The notes under the pieces are model-generated. The model was not told where the DNA came from, made no database searches, and saw nothing but the letters and a program-made list of their open reading frames with translations. A stretch of DNA of 6,184 nt from TMED27 sp050633165 (GTDB lineage: Bacteria > Pseudomonadota > Alphaproteobacteria > Micavibrionales > Micavibrionaceae): positions 1 to 6,184 of the forward strand of contig JBOEFZ010000119.1 in NCBI GenBank assembly GCA_050633165.1, given 5' to 3'. This document shows positions 1 to 5,649 of the stretch, one piece after another. Position 1 is the stretch's first letter. The number at the start of each line of letters is the position of its first letter. Made by a program: the position numbers and the translations under genes.

Positions 1-1
1 C

Positions 2-196
2 TATATGTGGTGTCAAATGGTGCAAGCGGCACAGGAGAAGATAGCGGCGGGCGAAGGCGATCAGGCATTTTACGAGAGCAAAATAAAAACCGCACAATTC
101 TTCATGGCCCGCGTCCTACCCGAAGGCGATGCCCGCTTCAAAATGGTAATGGCCGGCGCGGATACGCTGATGAATCTGGATGAAGCGGCGTTCTAA
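2..196 (+). CDS. Acyl-CoA dehydrogenase, C-terminal fragment (5' end outside the window)
   Basis: The reading frame is open from the first complete codon (TAT at 2-4) to the TAA at 194-196, so only the last 64 residues are present. The tail contains FYESKIKTAQFFMARVLPE followed by a short helix ending MAGADTLMNLDEAAF. This matches the C-terminal helical domain of long acyl-CoA dehydrogenases of the type that includes 3-methylmercaptopropionyl-CoA dehydrogenase (the 'acetyl-CoA dehydrogenase C-terminal like' domain), where the chain ends in an LMxLxxxxF-like motif. Such FAD enzymes oxidise acyl-CoA to enoyl-CoA in the cytoplasm. The FAD- and substrate-binding regions are outside the window, so chain-length preference cannot be judged. 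The ATG at 5-7 is an internal methionine, not a start. The gene is convergent with the exported coiled-coil gene, and a palindromic repeat lies between them. The family assignment is fairly sure; the substrate is unknown. Confidence 0.8.
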   Translation, partial: YMWCQMVQAAQEKIAAGEGDQAFYESKIKTAQFFMARVLPEGDARFKMVMAGADTLMNLDEAAF

Positions 197-205
197 TCTT
201 TTTGC

Positions 206-369
206 TGTCATCCCGAGCGAAAGGGCGACGCCCTAAAGTCGAGGGATATGAGGCATTCGCTTATTTGATCAGATTTCTCCACTTCCACGAAGCAAGTCTA
301 AAGGACTTGTTCGTTTTTAAAGAGACGAACAAATGCTTTGCATTTGCTTCGCGCTCGGTCGGAATGACA
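206..369. repeat. Compound palindromic intergenic repeat with nested hairpins
   Basis: The ends are imperfect inverted repeats: TGTCATCCCGAGCG at 206-219 against CGCTCGGTCGGAATGACA at 352-369, whose reverse complement begins TGTCATTCCGA and ends GAGCG. Several further inverted repeats lie inside. They are AGGGCG/CGCCCT (222-227/229-234), an outer stem CGAAGCAA/TTGCTTCG (288-295/344-351), and within that stem three back-to-back hairpins: CAAGTC/GACTTG (293-298/304-309), GTTCGT/ACGAAC (309-314/325-330) and CAAATGC/GCATTTG (330-336/340-346). The ends resemble the short dispersed GTCATCCCGAGCG-type intergenic repeats seen in many bacterial genomes (recalled, not searched). The element has no coding content. 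It fills the gap between two convergent 3' ends, so its RNA hairpins may also stop transcription or protect mRNA ends from either side. This role is inferred. Confidence 0.75.
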
Positions 370-380
370 ATACTATTGTT

Positions 381-2183
381 TTAATTCCCTGCAACACCCG
401 TCGCCTTCAAGGCTGCACGTGCCGCTTCCAGCTCTTTTTCCAATTGCGATAGACGCGCCAATTGCGCTTGCTCAGTTAGCTCGGGATCAAAGAGCATGGC
501 TTCCAACTCTTGCTTTTCCAACGCCGCTTGCGCGCGTTCTTTTTGAAGTTGTAGGCCAAGGCGTTTGATTTGGCGCTCGGCCTCGTTGTACCGCTTGGTC
601 GCTTGCTCTAAATTCCAGTTTTCGGAAGAGACAGTAAGACGCTCCGTTTCCCCTTCTTTAAGCGAGCTTTCCAGCTCCTCATTCAACGCGATATTTTCCG
701 CGCGGATCATTTCAAGCTCACGTTCCAGAATCGATAGACGGGCAAGGGAAGCATTAGCCATGCCAGCATTAAGCTTTGTCGATGCGGAAGGGATATTCGT
801 AAAATCCGCCTCGCCGACAAAGCGCTCCTTTGTAACCTTTGGGTTGAAGGTTGATTTCGGGGATTTTTCGACCGTTATCTCGATATCGGGTTTGGGAAGG
901 ATTGTTTTCGGCTCTCCAACCTCGACAATTTCCTCTGCCTTAATGCTCGGCAGGGGGAGCGCAGGCGATGTGGGTTTTGCGTCCATTTCCGTTTCAACAG
1001 GCGGGGTCGGTTCGGCGATATTCAAAACCGCTTCTTCTTTCACCTCGACCTTAACCGCCGTTTTCGCCGTCCCATCCAGTGTAATCGCCTGATCCGCAGG
1101 TAAGATCGGCGCGGATTGGATAATGCGCCGCCCACCGATTGTAACGGTTGTAAGCTTTGGCTTTTCGGCTTTTTCGCTCTTTTCCACCGGCGCAGTTTCT
1201 ATAGGCTTTTCCTCCGGTGCGGGTTTAGCGGGCGCAGGCATCACCTCGCTAATCGGCGCAGCTTCTTTTTCGATCAGGGCTTCGTCAAACCCCTTCGGCA
1301 CAACCAATTCACGGCGAATTTCGGTAACTTTCGGTGCGTCTTTGTCAAAGGTTTGCGTTTTGACCGCATCCGTTTCGGCATCCACCAAATCAGGATTAGA
1401 AGCAATTTCCTCCGCCAATTGATCGGATAGACGACGATGCGGAGAAACATCAGGGCGAGCCATCGCTTTTGGTGCGATCGGTGCGGCGTTTGTTGTGTGT
1501 TCGATAATTTCATGATCGTTCGCATAGGGAATATCCGCACCGGACATAAGGTCGATCTTGGTGGCGGCCTCCGCCTTTTCCATTGCAACGGCTTCATTCA
1601 CCGTAAAGTCATCTTTTGCGGTTATACGGTTGCTATATTCCGGTGCAGCTTGCGGCACTTGGGCGGCAATAGCGGGTTGGTTCTTACCACTCATGCAGGT
1701 TTCAAATTGTGTAGCAGCAGGCGCGAAACCAGTGAGGAAAAAGCGGAACGCATTCCCCTCGACATCCAGATCCAAAACAGCCTGCTTCTTTAACGCAGCA
1801 AAAAGTGCCTTTTCCCCCTTAATCGGAAGGGAAAGCGTATTAGCACTCAAGGCCGAGGCATTAACGGCCGCCTTAACACCATCAGGGGTGCTCAATGTTC
1901 CCTTATAAGCCTTACCGGTTTCGAAAATATCTTGCCGGAAATTGATATCCAGCGCTTGAACCCAGCTACTATCGGCGCGAAATTGCATGATAAAACCATT
2001 GTCAAAATGCGTCTGCAAGCGGCATTGACCGGAAAATTGCGTGACCGGCTCGTATGACCCGACCTCCCATCCTTGCGCGGGTTTAAAGGCTGGTGCTTTG
2101 CCTTGCGCAGCGACAGGAGCGGTGAAAGCCAACCCTACGAGAATACTGGCGGAGAAGAGCAATTTTGAAGTGTAACGTTTCAT
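381..2183 (-). CDS. Exported protein with N-terminal Cys-pair domain, Pro/Glu-rich linker and C-terminal coiled coil; function unknown
   Basis: This 600-residue protein belongs to no family I recognise. Residues 1-26 form a clear Sec signal peptide: a KR-rich start, a hydrophobic core near LLFSASILVGLAF, and likely cleavage after APVAA. A compact domain of about residues 30-166 follows. It has two cysteines, C54 and C163, which could form a disulfide in the periplasm. Residues from about 170 to 465 are low-complexity, rich in Pro, Glu, Lys and Ala, and probably disordered. From about 478 the chain becomes a heptad-rich coiled coil that runs to about 563, is broken at FDPEL, and resumes to about 594. 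The segment LARLSxLExELE occurs twice, at 480-491 and 575-586. No transmembrane helix follows the signal peptide and no peptidoglycan-binding motif is evident. The start ATG (2181-2183) has AAGG about ten bases upstream and begins exactly at the signal peptide. An envelope scaffold or spanning role would fit the architecture, but this is inference only. Confidence 0.85.
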   Translation of the reverse strand: MKRYTSKLLFSASILVGLAFTAPVAAQGKAPAFKPAQGWEVGSYEPVTQFSGQCRLQTHFDNGFIMQFRADSSWVQALDINFRQDIFETGKAYKGTLSTPDGVKAAVNASALSANTLSLPIKGEKALFAALKKQAVLDLDVEGNAFRFFLTGFAPAATQFETCMSGKNQPAIAAQVPQAAPEYSNRITAKDDFTVNEAVAMEKAEAATKIDLMSGADIPYANDHEIIEHTTNAAPIAPKAMARPDVSPHRRLSDQLAEEIASNPDLVDAETDAVKTQTFDKDAPKVTEIRRELVVPKGFDEALIEKEAAPISEVMPAPAKPAPEEKPIETAPVEKSEKAEKPKLTTVTIGGRRIIQSAPILPADQAITLDGTAKTAVKVEVKEEAVLNIAEPTPPVETEMDAKPTSPALPLPSIKAEEIVEVGEPKTILPKPDIEITVEKSPKSTFNPKVTKERFVGEADFTNIPSASTKLNAGMANASLARLSILERELEMIRAENIALNEELESSLKEGETERLTVSSENWNLEQATKRYNEAERQIKRLGLQLQKERAQAALEKQELEAMLFDPELTEQAQLARLSQLEKELEAARAALKATGVAGN

Positions 2184-2228
2184 GTATATAAACCTTGTCG
2201 ATGAATCGATTTTAAATCCGTGAAATAG

Positions 2229-2257
2229 AGAGTATCACCCGTTTTAAAAGCTTTCAA
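2229..2257 (-). promoter_or_regulatory. Possible sigma-70-like promoter for the exported coiled-coil gene
   Basis: On the minus strand TTGAAA (plus positions 2252-2257) is followed after 17 bases by TACTCT (plus 2229-2234). It lies about 45 bases upstream of the ATG at 2183. The -35 box is fair, while the -10 box matches TATAAT at only three positions, so this is a weak suggestion. An overlapping GATACT would give four matches but only 15-base spacing. Confidence 0.3.
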
Positions 2258-2262
2258 TGGCT

Positions 2263-2291
2263 TTGCATTTGGAGGTTAGGCACGATATGCT
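2263..2291 (+). promoter_or_regulatory. Probable promoter of the SCP2-like gene
   Basis: TTGCAT (2263-2268) and TATGCT (2286-2291) are separated by 17 bases, matching the housekeeping promoter spacing, with a fair -35 and a four-of-six -10. Transcription would start near 2298, leaving a leader of about 20 bases. That leader contains a good ribosome-binding site, GAGAAGGA (2305-2312), seven bases before the ATG at 2320. No operator-like repeat is seen. Confidence 0.5.
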
Positions 2292-2319
2292 CAAAATATA
2301 AATCGAGAAGGAAATTCAC

Positions 2320-2622
2320 ATGTCGTTAGAAGCCGTTGAAAGCAAAATCAAAGAAAAACTCGCCCTCGCCGCTGGATTGAATGCAAAGGTAAAGGTGGAT
2401 TTTGGTGATGATGGTATTGTGTTCGTCGATGCCACGCAAAGCCCGCCCGTCATTTCGAATGAGGATGCAGAGGCCGACACAACGATTAAGGCCTCGCTCG
2501 ATACCTTCAAGGGAATTTTGGAAGGTACACAAGACCCCAACATTGCCTTTATGATGGGCAAGTTAAAGGTTCAAGGCTCCATGGGCATCGCGATGAAAAT
2601 CAACGGGATTTTAGAGGATTAA
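2320..2622 (+). CDS. SCP2 sterol-binding domain family protein (small lipid carrier)
   Basis: This is a 100-residue protein made of a single SCP2-like domain. The recognisable core is in the second half: DAEADTTIKASLDTFKGILEGTQDP, then AFMMGKLKVQGSMGIAMKI. This fits the family pattern of AD-x-T followed by a helix with a G-T-x-DP turn and a GKLKV-x-G strand leading to the last helix. SCP2 domains bind acyl chains, sterols or other hydrophobic molecules in a tunnel. In bacteria they occur alone or fused to enzymes, and the ligand is usually unknown. There is no signal peptide, so the protein should be cytoplasmic. A strong GAGAAGGA ribosome-binding site supports the start. The gene appears monocistronic, and its TAA shares bases with the TAA of the converging SCO gene. 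An acyl-CoA dehydrogenase tail lies about 2 kb away, but a functional link is not shown. The family call is firm; the ligand is unknown. Confidence 0.88.
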   Translation: MSLEAVESKIKEKLALAAGLNAKVKVDFGDDGIVFVDATQSPPVISNEDAEADTTIKASLDTFKGILEGTQDPNIAFMMGKLKVQGSMGIAMKINGILED

Positions 2623-2629
2623 CCCTCTA
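2612..2629. terminator. Hairpin across two overlapping stop codons; possible bidirectional terminator
   Basis: TAGAGG (2612-2617) and CCTCTA (2624-2629) form a perfect six-base-pair stem with the six-base loop ATTAAC. The loop contains TTAA (2619-2622), which supplies the TAA stop of the plus-strand SCP2-like gene and, read on the other strand, the TAA of the SCO gene. There is no run of T after the stem on either strand, so factor-independent termination would be weak at best. A role in protecting or ending both transcripts is plausible because no other intergenic space exists. Confidence 0.35.
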
Positions 2630-3278
2630 TTCGCTTGAGCATATCCCCATACACAAAATCCGCACCATCATCCATGCGGTAAATCGCCGTCAGTTGGTTA
2701 TCCGGTGACATGAGATAAAGATAGCTCGAATGATCCATCGTGTAATCCTGCTGCTCCTCGGTCACAACTTTGCGGGCGAAAACACGGTAGGCTTTGGTGA
2801 CAAAATCAATCTGTGGCTGCGTCCCTGTAAGGCCGATAAGACGCGGATGAAACAGGCTCACATAATCTTTCATCACCGGAACGGTATCCCGCGCCGGATC
2901 AATAGTGATAAAGAGCGGCTGGATGGTTTTGGCAAGCTCGGGCTTATTCTTCTCCATCGCTCGCATAACTTGCGACACTTTTTGCAATTCCGTTGGGCAA
3001 ATTGCGGGGCAGTAGGTAAAGCCGAAATAGATAAATTTATACTGCCCGTCATAGGTTTTTTCGGTGACTTTCTCGCCCCGATGATCGGTAAGCGAAAACG
3101 GCCCGCCAAGCTTAAGCCCCGCAATAGGCGCAGGGCGCTGCGCGCCGCTTTCCCCTTGCTTCATCACCCGCGCGCTTTGCATCTTGATTTGATACCATCC
3201 GACCCCCACGCCGATGACAAGCGCAATGGCGGAGAAAATAAAGGTACGGATAAGGCGGTTTTTGATATTCTGGCTCAT
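2619..3278 (-). CDS. SCO1/SenC family protein (copper chaperone/thioredoxin-like, cytochrome oxidase assembly)
   Basis: This 219-residue protein has an N-terminal membrane anchor at about residues 11-29 and a thioredoxin-fold SCO domain facing the periplasm. The copper-binding motif is intact: C90 and C94 in GFTYCPAICPTELQ, and the conserved histidine H183 in MDHSS. Further family marks are GGPFSLTDHRG (58-68) and FITIDPARDT (123-132). SCO proteins deliver copper to, or reduce the thiols of, the CuA site of cytochrome c oxidase subunit II; some serve in redox defence instead. No oxidase genes lie in the window, so the partner cannot be read from context. The ATG at 3278 was chosen because the chain then begins with the short charged segment before the anchor; an in-frame TTG at 3329 would add 17 residues without family support. 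The gene diverges from the thiamine unit. A TTGATA on the minus strand (plus 3324-3329) may be its -35, but no convincing -10 pairs with it. Confidence 0.9.
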   Translation of the reverse strand: MSQNIKNRLIRTFIFSAIALVIGVGVGWYQIKMQSARVMKQGESGAQRPAPIAGLKLGGPFSLTDHRGEKVTEKTYDGQYKFIYFGFTYCPAICPTELQKVSQVMRAMEKNKPELAKTIQPLFITIDPARDTVPVMKDYVSLFHPRLIGLTGTQPQIDFVTKAYRVFARKVVTEEQQDYTMDHSSYLYLMSPDNQLTAIYRMDDGADFVYGDMLKRIEG

Positions 3279-3289
3279 ATTTTTCACTC

Positions 3290-3317
3290 TTGTTTCAGCG
3301 TAATAAAGATGTATGGT
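3290..3317 (+). promoter_or_regulatory. Possible promoter of the riboswitch-controlled thiamine unit
   Basis: TTGTTT (3290-3295) is followed after 16 bases by TATGGT (3312-3317), giving three and four matches to the -35 and -10 consensus. Transcription would begin around 3324, about 20 bases before the first riboswitch helix. That is the right place for a leader that includes the whole sensor. The site overlaps the region upstream of the divergent SCO gene. Confidence 0.35.
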
Positions 3318-3343
3318 GTTCCCTATCAAAAGTAAAGATTGAA

Positions 3344-3503
3344 CCTTGGCGGTGCTTTTTATTTTACGTCCTCACGGACGCCTCGCAGTCGCTCGGTACA
3401 ATTTTTGAAACGTAGTTTCAAAAATCACTATCCGAGACATAGAGCGAAATAAAAAAGCTGAGAATAACGCCTATAACTTGATCCGGTTAAAACCGGCGTA
3501 AGG
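3344..3503 (+). promoter_or_regulatory. TPP riboswitch (THI element) with enlarged P3 arm
   Basis: The conserved THI-box parts are present in order. GGCGGTGC (3348-3355) leads into P3. GCTGAGA (3457-3463) holds the pyrimidine-sensing CUGAGA loop. CGCC (3468-3471) follows, then TTGATCCGG (3478-3486) and GGCGTAAGGA (3495-3504). P1 is CCTT (3344-3347) with AAGG (3500-3503). P2 is GGCG (3348-3351) with CGCC (3468-3471), a changed but still paired version of the usual GGGT/ACCC. P5 is CCGG (3483-3486) with CCGG (3493-3496), with a six-base loop as in the E. coli thiC sensor. The RNA binds thiamine pyrophosphate. Here the P1 3' strand is the beginning of the Shine-Dalgarno sequence of the next gene, so binding should block translation directly. 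The element is about 160 nucleotides instead of roughly 100 because of a long P3. It sits 12 bases before the ATG of the tautomerase gene and upstream of thiC, a standard target. Confidence 0.9.
3354..3458 (+). repeat. Nested palindromic P3 extension inside the TPP riboswitch
   Basis: The base of the arm pairs GCTTTTT-ATTT (3354-3364) with AAAT-AAAAAAGC (3447-3458), with one bulged A. Inside lie a small hairpin CGTCC/GGACG (3367-3371/3376-3380) and a long hairpin. The long hairpin starts CTCGG/CCGAG (3392-3396/3432-3436) and continues after a small internal loop as a perfect eleven-pair stem, ATTTTTGAAAC/GTTTCAAAAAT (3401-3411/3415-3425), with loop GTA. The octamers CGCTCGGT (3390-3397) and GAGCGAAA (3442-3449) also occur in the palindromic repeat at 206-369, though in the opposite order there. 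This suggests, without proving it, that a palindromic repeat entered the P3 loop. Confidence 0.7.
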
Positions 3504-3509
3504 AAAGGA
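3500..3509 (+). promoter_or_regulatory. Ribosome-binding site overlapping riboswitch P1
   Basis: AAGGAAAGGA offers two tandem AAGGA cores; the second (3505-3509) is six bases before the ATG at 3516. The first four bases are the 3' strand of the riboswitch P1 helix (pairing with CCTT at 3344-3347). Ligand-bound RNA would therefore hide part of the site. This is the evidence for translational rather than terminator-based control, since no terminator hairpin lies between sensor and start. Confidence 0.65.
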
Positions 3510-3515
3510 AATAGC

Positions 3516-3854
3516 ATGCCTCATATTATTGTTGAATATTGCGATACATTGACCGCATTGGATGTGCCAAAGCTTGTCATGGATTTGCATGAGGATTTGG
3601 GCGCGCGGGAAAGTGTTGATATTCACGGCATAAAATCTCGCGCGATCCCTGTGCAATATGTACTCGTCGGTGATCAAAAGGATTATAACAAGCTCATCCA
3701 TATCACCCTCAAACTCCTCCCCGGTCGTAGTGATGAATTAAAGCGTGAAATGGCGCAAGGCCTTGCCGATATCGCGCATAAATCAACCCATGATGACCGT
3801 GTCGCCGTCACCTGCGAAGTGACCGAGCTACATGCCGAAAGCTATATTAAATAA
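3516..3854 (+). CDS. 5-carboxymethyl-2-hydroxymuconate isomerase (CHMI)-type tautomerase family protein
   Basis: This 112-residue protein begins MPHIIVEYCDTL, which matches the start of CHMI/HpcD proteins (MPH-hydrophobic-EY). In the tautomerase superfamily the initiator Met is removed and Pro2 becomes the catalytic N-terminal base. R42 in GIKSRA, the strand VQYVLVGDQ, and KLLPGRSDELKR (66-77) also fit the family. The E. coli enzyme is slightly longer (about 126 residues), so this is a compact member. The textbook reaction is a step of homoprotocatechuate (4-hydroxyphenylacetate) breakdown. No other gene of that pathway is here; instead the gene is first in a unit behind a TPP riboswitch and only 11 bases before thiC, whose ribosome-binding site overlaps its stop codon. 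The family call is good, but the specific CHMI reaction is doubtful and a thiamine-related or unrelated tautomerase role is possible. Confidence 0.85.
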   Translation: MPHIIVEYCDTLTALDVPKLVMDLHEDLGARESVDIHGIKSRAIPVQYVLVGDQKDYNKLIHITLKLLPGRSDELKREMAQGLADIAHKSTHDDRVAVTCEVTELHAESYIK

Positions 3855-3865
3855 AGGAAATAATC

Positions 3866-5644
3866 ATGTCCCCAAAAGACACTCCAAATATCTGCCCCTC
3901 CACAACCCACGTTACTCGTGGTGCATTGACCGGCTCTAAAAAGGTTTACATTGGCGAGCTATCTGTGCCGATGCGCGAAATTGCCCTTGATGATCCGAAT
4001 GAGCCGAGCATCACGGTTTATGACACTTCCGGCCCGTATACGGATGACAGCATTGAGCTGGATATCATGAAAGGCCTGCCGACACGGCGCAAAGAATGGA
4101 TTTTAGGCCGTGGCGATGTCGAGGAAGTGGCAGGTCGCGCCATCCTCCCCATGGATAACGGTTACAAGGACGAAGCCGCGCTGGAACGCCGCAAAGTAAA
4201 GCACGAGAAATTTCCTGCCTCCCCCGAAAAACCGCTAAAGGCAAAGGCGGGGCAAAATGTCACGCAAATGCATTATGCCCGCAAAGGGATCATAACGCCG
4301 GAAATGGAATTCATCGCCATCCGCGAAAACCAAGCCCGTACCGAAATATATAACAAGAAACATGGCGGTGAGGGATTTGGCGCAAACCTCCCCGATTTCA
4401 TCACCCCCGAATTTGTCCGTGAAGAAGTCGCGACAGGCCGCGCCATCATCCCCGCCAACATCAACCACCCCGAGAGCGAGCCGATGATCATCGGTCGTAA
4501 TTTCCTTGTGAAGATTAACGGGAATATCGGAAACTCCGCCGTTACATCCTCCATCGGTGAGGAAGTCGATAAAATGGTGTGGGCGACACGCTGGGGCGCG
4601 GATACGATTATGGATCTTTCCACCGGAAAGGATATCCACGACACGCGCGAATGGATCTTGCGCAACTCCCCCGTGCCGATTGGCACTGTGCCGATTTACC
4701 AAGCCTTGGAAAAGGTCGACGGCATCGCCGAGGATCTAACATGGGAAGTATTCCGCGACACATTGATCGAGCAGGCCGAGCAAGGCGTTGATTACTTCAC
4801 CATTCATGCCGGCGTACGCCTTCCATTCATTCAACACACCGCCGACCGCATTACGGGCATCGTCTCGCGCGGTGGATCAATCATGGCGAAATGGTGCATG
4901 CATCATCATCGCGAGAGCTTCCTCTACACCAAATTCGCCGAAATTTGCGAGATTATGAAGGCCTATGATGTGAGCTTCTCTCTCGGCGATGGTCTGCGCC
5001 CCGGTGCGATTTTGGATGCCAATGACCGCGCGCAATTTGCCGAGCTAAAGACGCTGGGCGAGCTAACAAAAATCGCATGGGAACATGATGTTCAGGTAAT
5101 GATCGAAGGACCGGGCCACGTGCCAATGCATATGATCCGCGAGAATATGACCAAGCAATTGGAAGAATGCCACGAAGCACCATTCTACACGCTCGGCCCC
5201 CTAACGACCGATATCGCACCCGGATATGACCATATTACTAGCGCCATCGGCGCGGCGCAAATCGGCTGGTACGGCACGGCAATGCTATGCTATGTCACAC
5301 CGAAGGAGCATTTAGGCCTCCCCAACCGCGACGATGTGAAGACAGGCGTCATCACCTACAAAATCGCCGCCCACGCCGCGGATTTAGCAAAAGGCCACCC
5401 CGGCGCACAACGCCGCGATAATGCCCTAAGCCAAGCGCGTTTTGATTTCCGCTGGAACGATCAATTCAACCTGTCGCTCGACCCCGACACCGCCCGCTCC
5501 ATGCACGACGAAACCCTCCCCGCCGAAGGGCATAAAGCCGCCAGCTTCTGCTCCATGTGCGGCCCCAAATTCTGCTCCATGAAAATCACGCAGGATGTCA
5601 GGGATTTTGTCGCAGAGCAGGAGAGTAAGGGCGAGGCGGCTTAG
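3866..5644 (+). CDS. thiC: Phosphomethylpyrimidine synthase ThiC (HMP-P synthase)
   Basis: ThiC is a radical SAM enzyme that rearranges 5-aminoimidazole ribotide into hydroxymethylpyrimidine phosphate, the pyrimidine half of thiamine. The 592-residue protein has the full family sequence. An N-terminal domain contains ITVYDTSGPYTDD, then REEVATGRAIIPANINHPE and GNIGNSAVTSSI. The barrel carries TRWGADTIMDLSTG, RNSPVPIGTVPIYQALEK, FTIHAGV and VSRGGSIMAKW. Metal-site histidines are visible as H418 in GPGHVPMH and H482 in TPKEHLGLPN. The 4Fe-4S cluster motif C-x2-C-x4-C is at C562, C565 and C570 in FCSMCGPKFCSM, on the C-terminal tail. The length is typical and no key residue is missing. The start ATG has AAGGAA (3854-3859) six bases upstream, overlapping the stop of the tautomerase gene, so translational coupling is likely. 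Expression should be lowered by TPP through the upstream riboswitch. The identification is certain on sequence. Confidence 0.98.
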   Translation: MSPKDTPNICPSTTHVTRGALTGSKKVYIGELSVPMREIALDDPNEPSITVYDTSGPYTDDSIELDIMKGLPTRRKEWILGRGDVEEVAGRAILPMDNGYKDEAALERRKVKHEKFPASPEKPLKAKAGQNVTQMHYARKGIITPEMEFIAIRENQARTEIYNKKHGGEGFGANLPDFITPEFVREEVATGRAIIPANINHPESEPMIIGRNFLVKINGNIGNSAVTSSIGEEVDKMVWATRWGADTIMDLSTGKDIHDTREWILRNSPVPIGTVPIYQALEKVDGIAEDLTWEVFRDTLIEQAEQGVDYFTIHAGVRLPFIQHTADRITGIVSRGGSIMAKWCMHHHRESFLYTKFAEICEIMKAYDVSFSLGDGLRPGAILDANDRAQFAELKTLGELTKIAWEHDVQVMIEGPGHVPMHMIRENMTKQLEECHEAPFYTLGPLTTDIAPGYDHITSAIGAAQIGWYGTAMLCYVTPKEHLGLPNRDDVKTGVITYKIAAHAADLAKGHPGAQRRDNALSQARFDFRWNDQFNLSLDPDTARSMHDETLPAEGHKAASFCSMCGPKFCSMKITQDVRDFVAEQESKGEAA

Positions 5645-5649
5645 ATGAT

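Noticed and set aside
202..384. 60-codon plus-strand open frame after the acyl-CoA dehydrogenase
   Set aside because: It runs almost wholly through the palindromic repeat and shows no protein-like character.
565..1092. Long plus-strand open frame (175 codons) opposite the exported coiled-coil gene
   Set aside because: It is antisense to a protein with a clear signal peptide and coiled coil, and its translation is Ser-rich low complexity, as expected for a shadow of that gene; no ribosome-binding site was seen.
3279..3329. Longer SCO protein using TTG at 3327-3329
   Set aside because: The added 17 residues lie before the normal N-terminal anchor, have no family support, and overlap the divergent promoter region.
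2730..3335. 201-codon plus-strand frame opposite the SCO gene
   Set aside because: The SCO protein on the other strand has intact catalytic motifs; this frame is its shadow.
3483..3496. CCGGTT-AA-AACCGG as a repressor operator
   Set aside because: Its position and spacing match the P5 helix of the TPP riboswitch, which explains the symmetry.
4235..4702. Minus-strand frames inside thiC
   Set aside because: thiC is a full-length, strongly conserved coding sequence; the antisense frames have no start signals or recognisable content.
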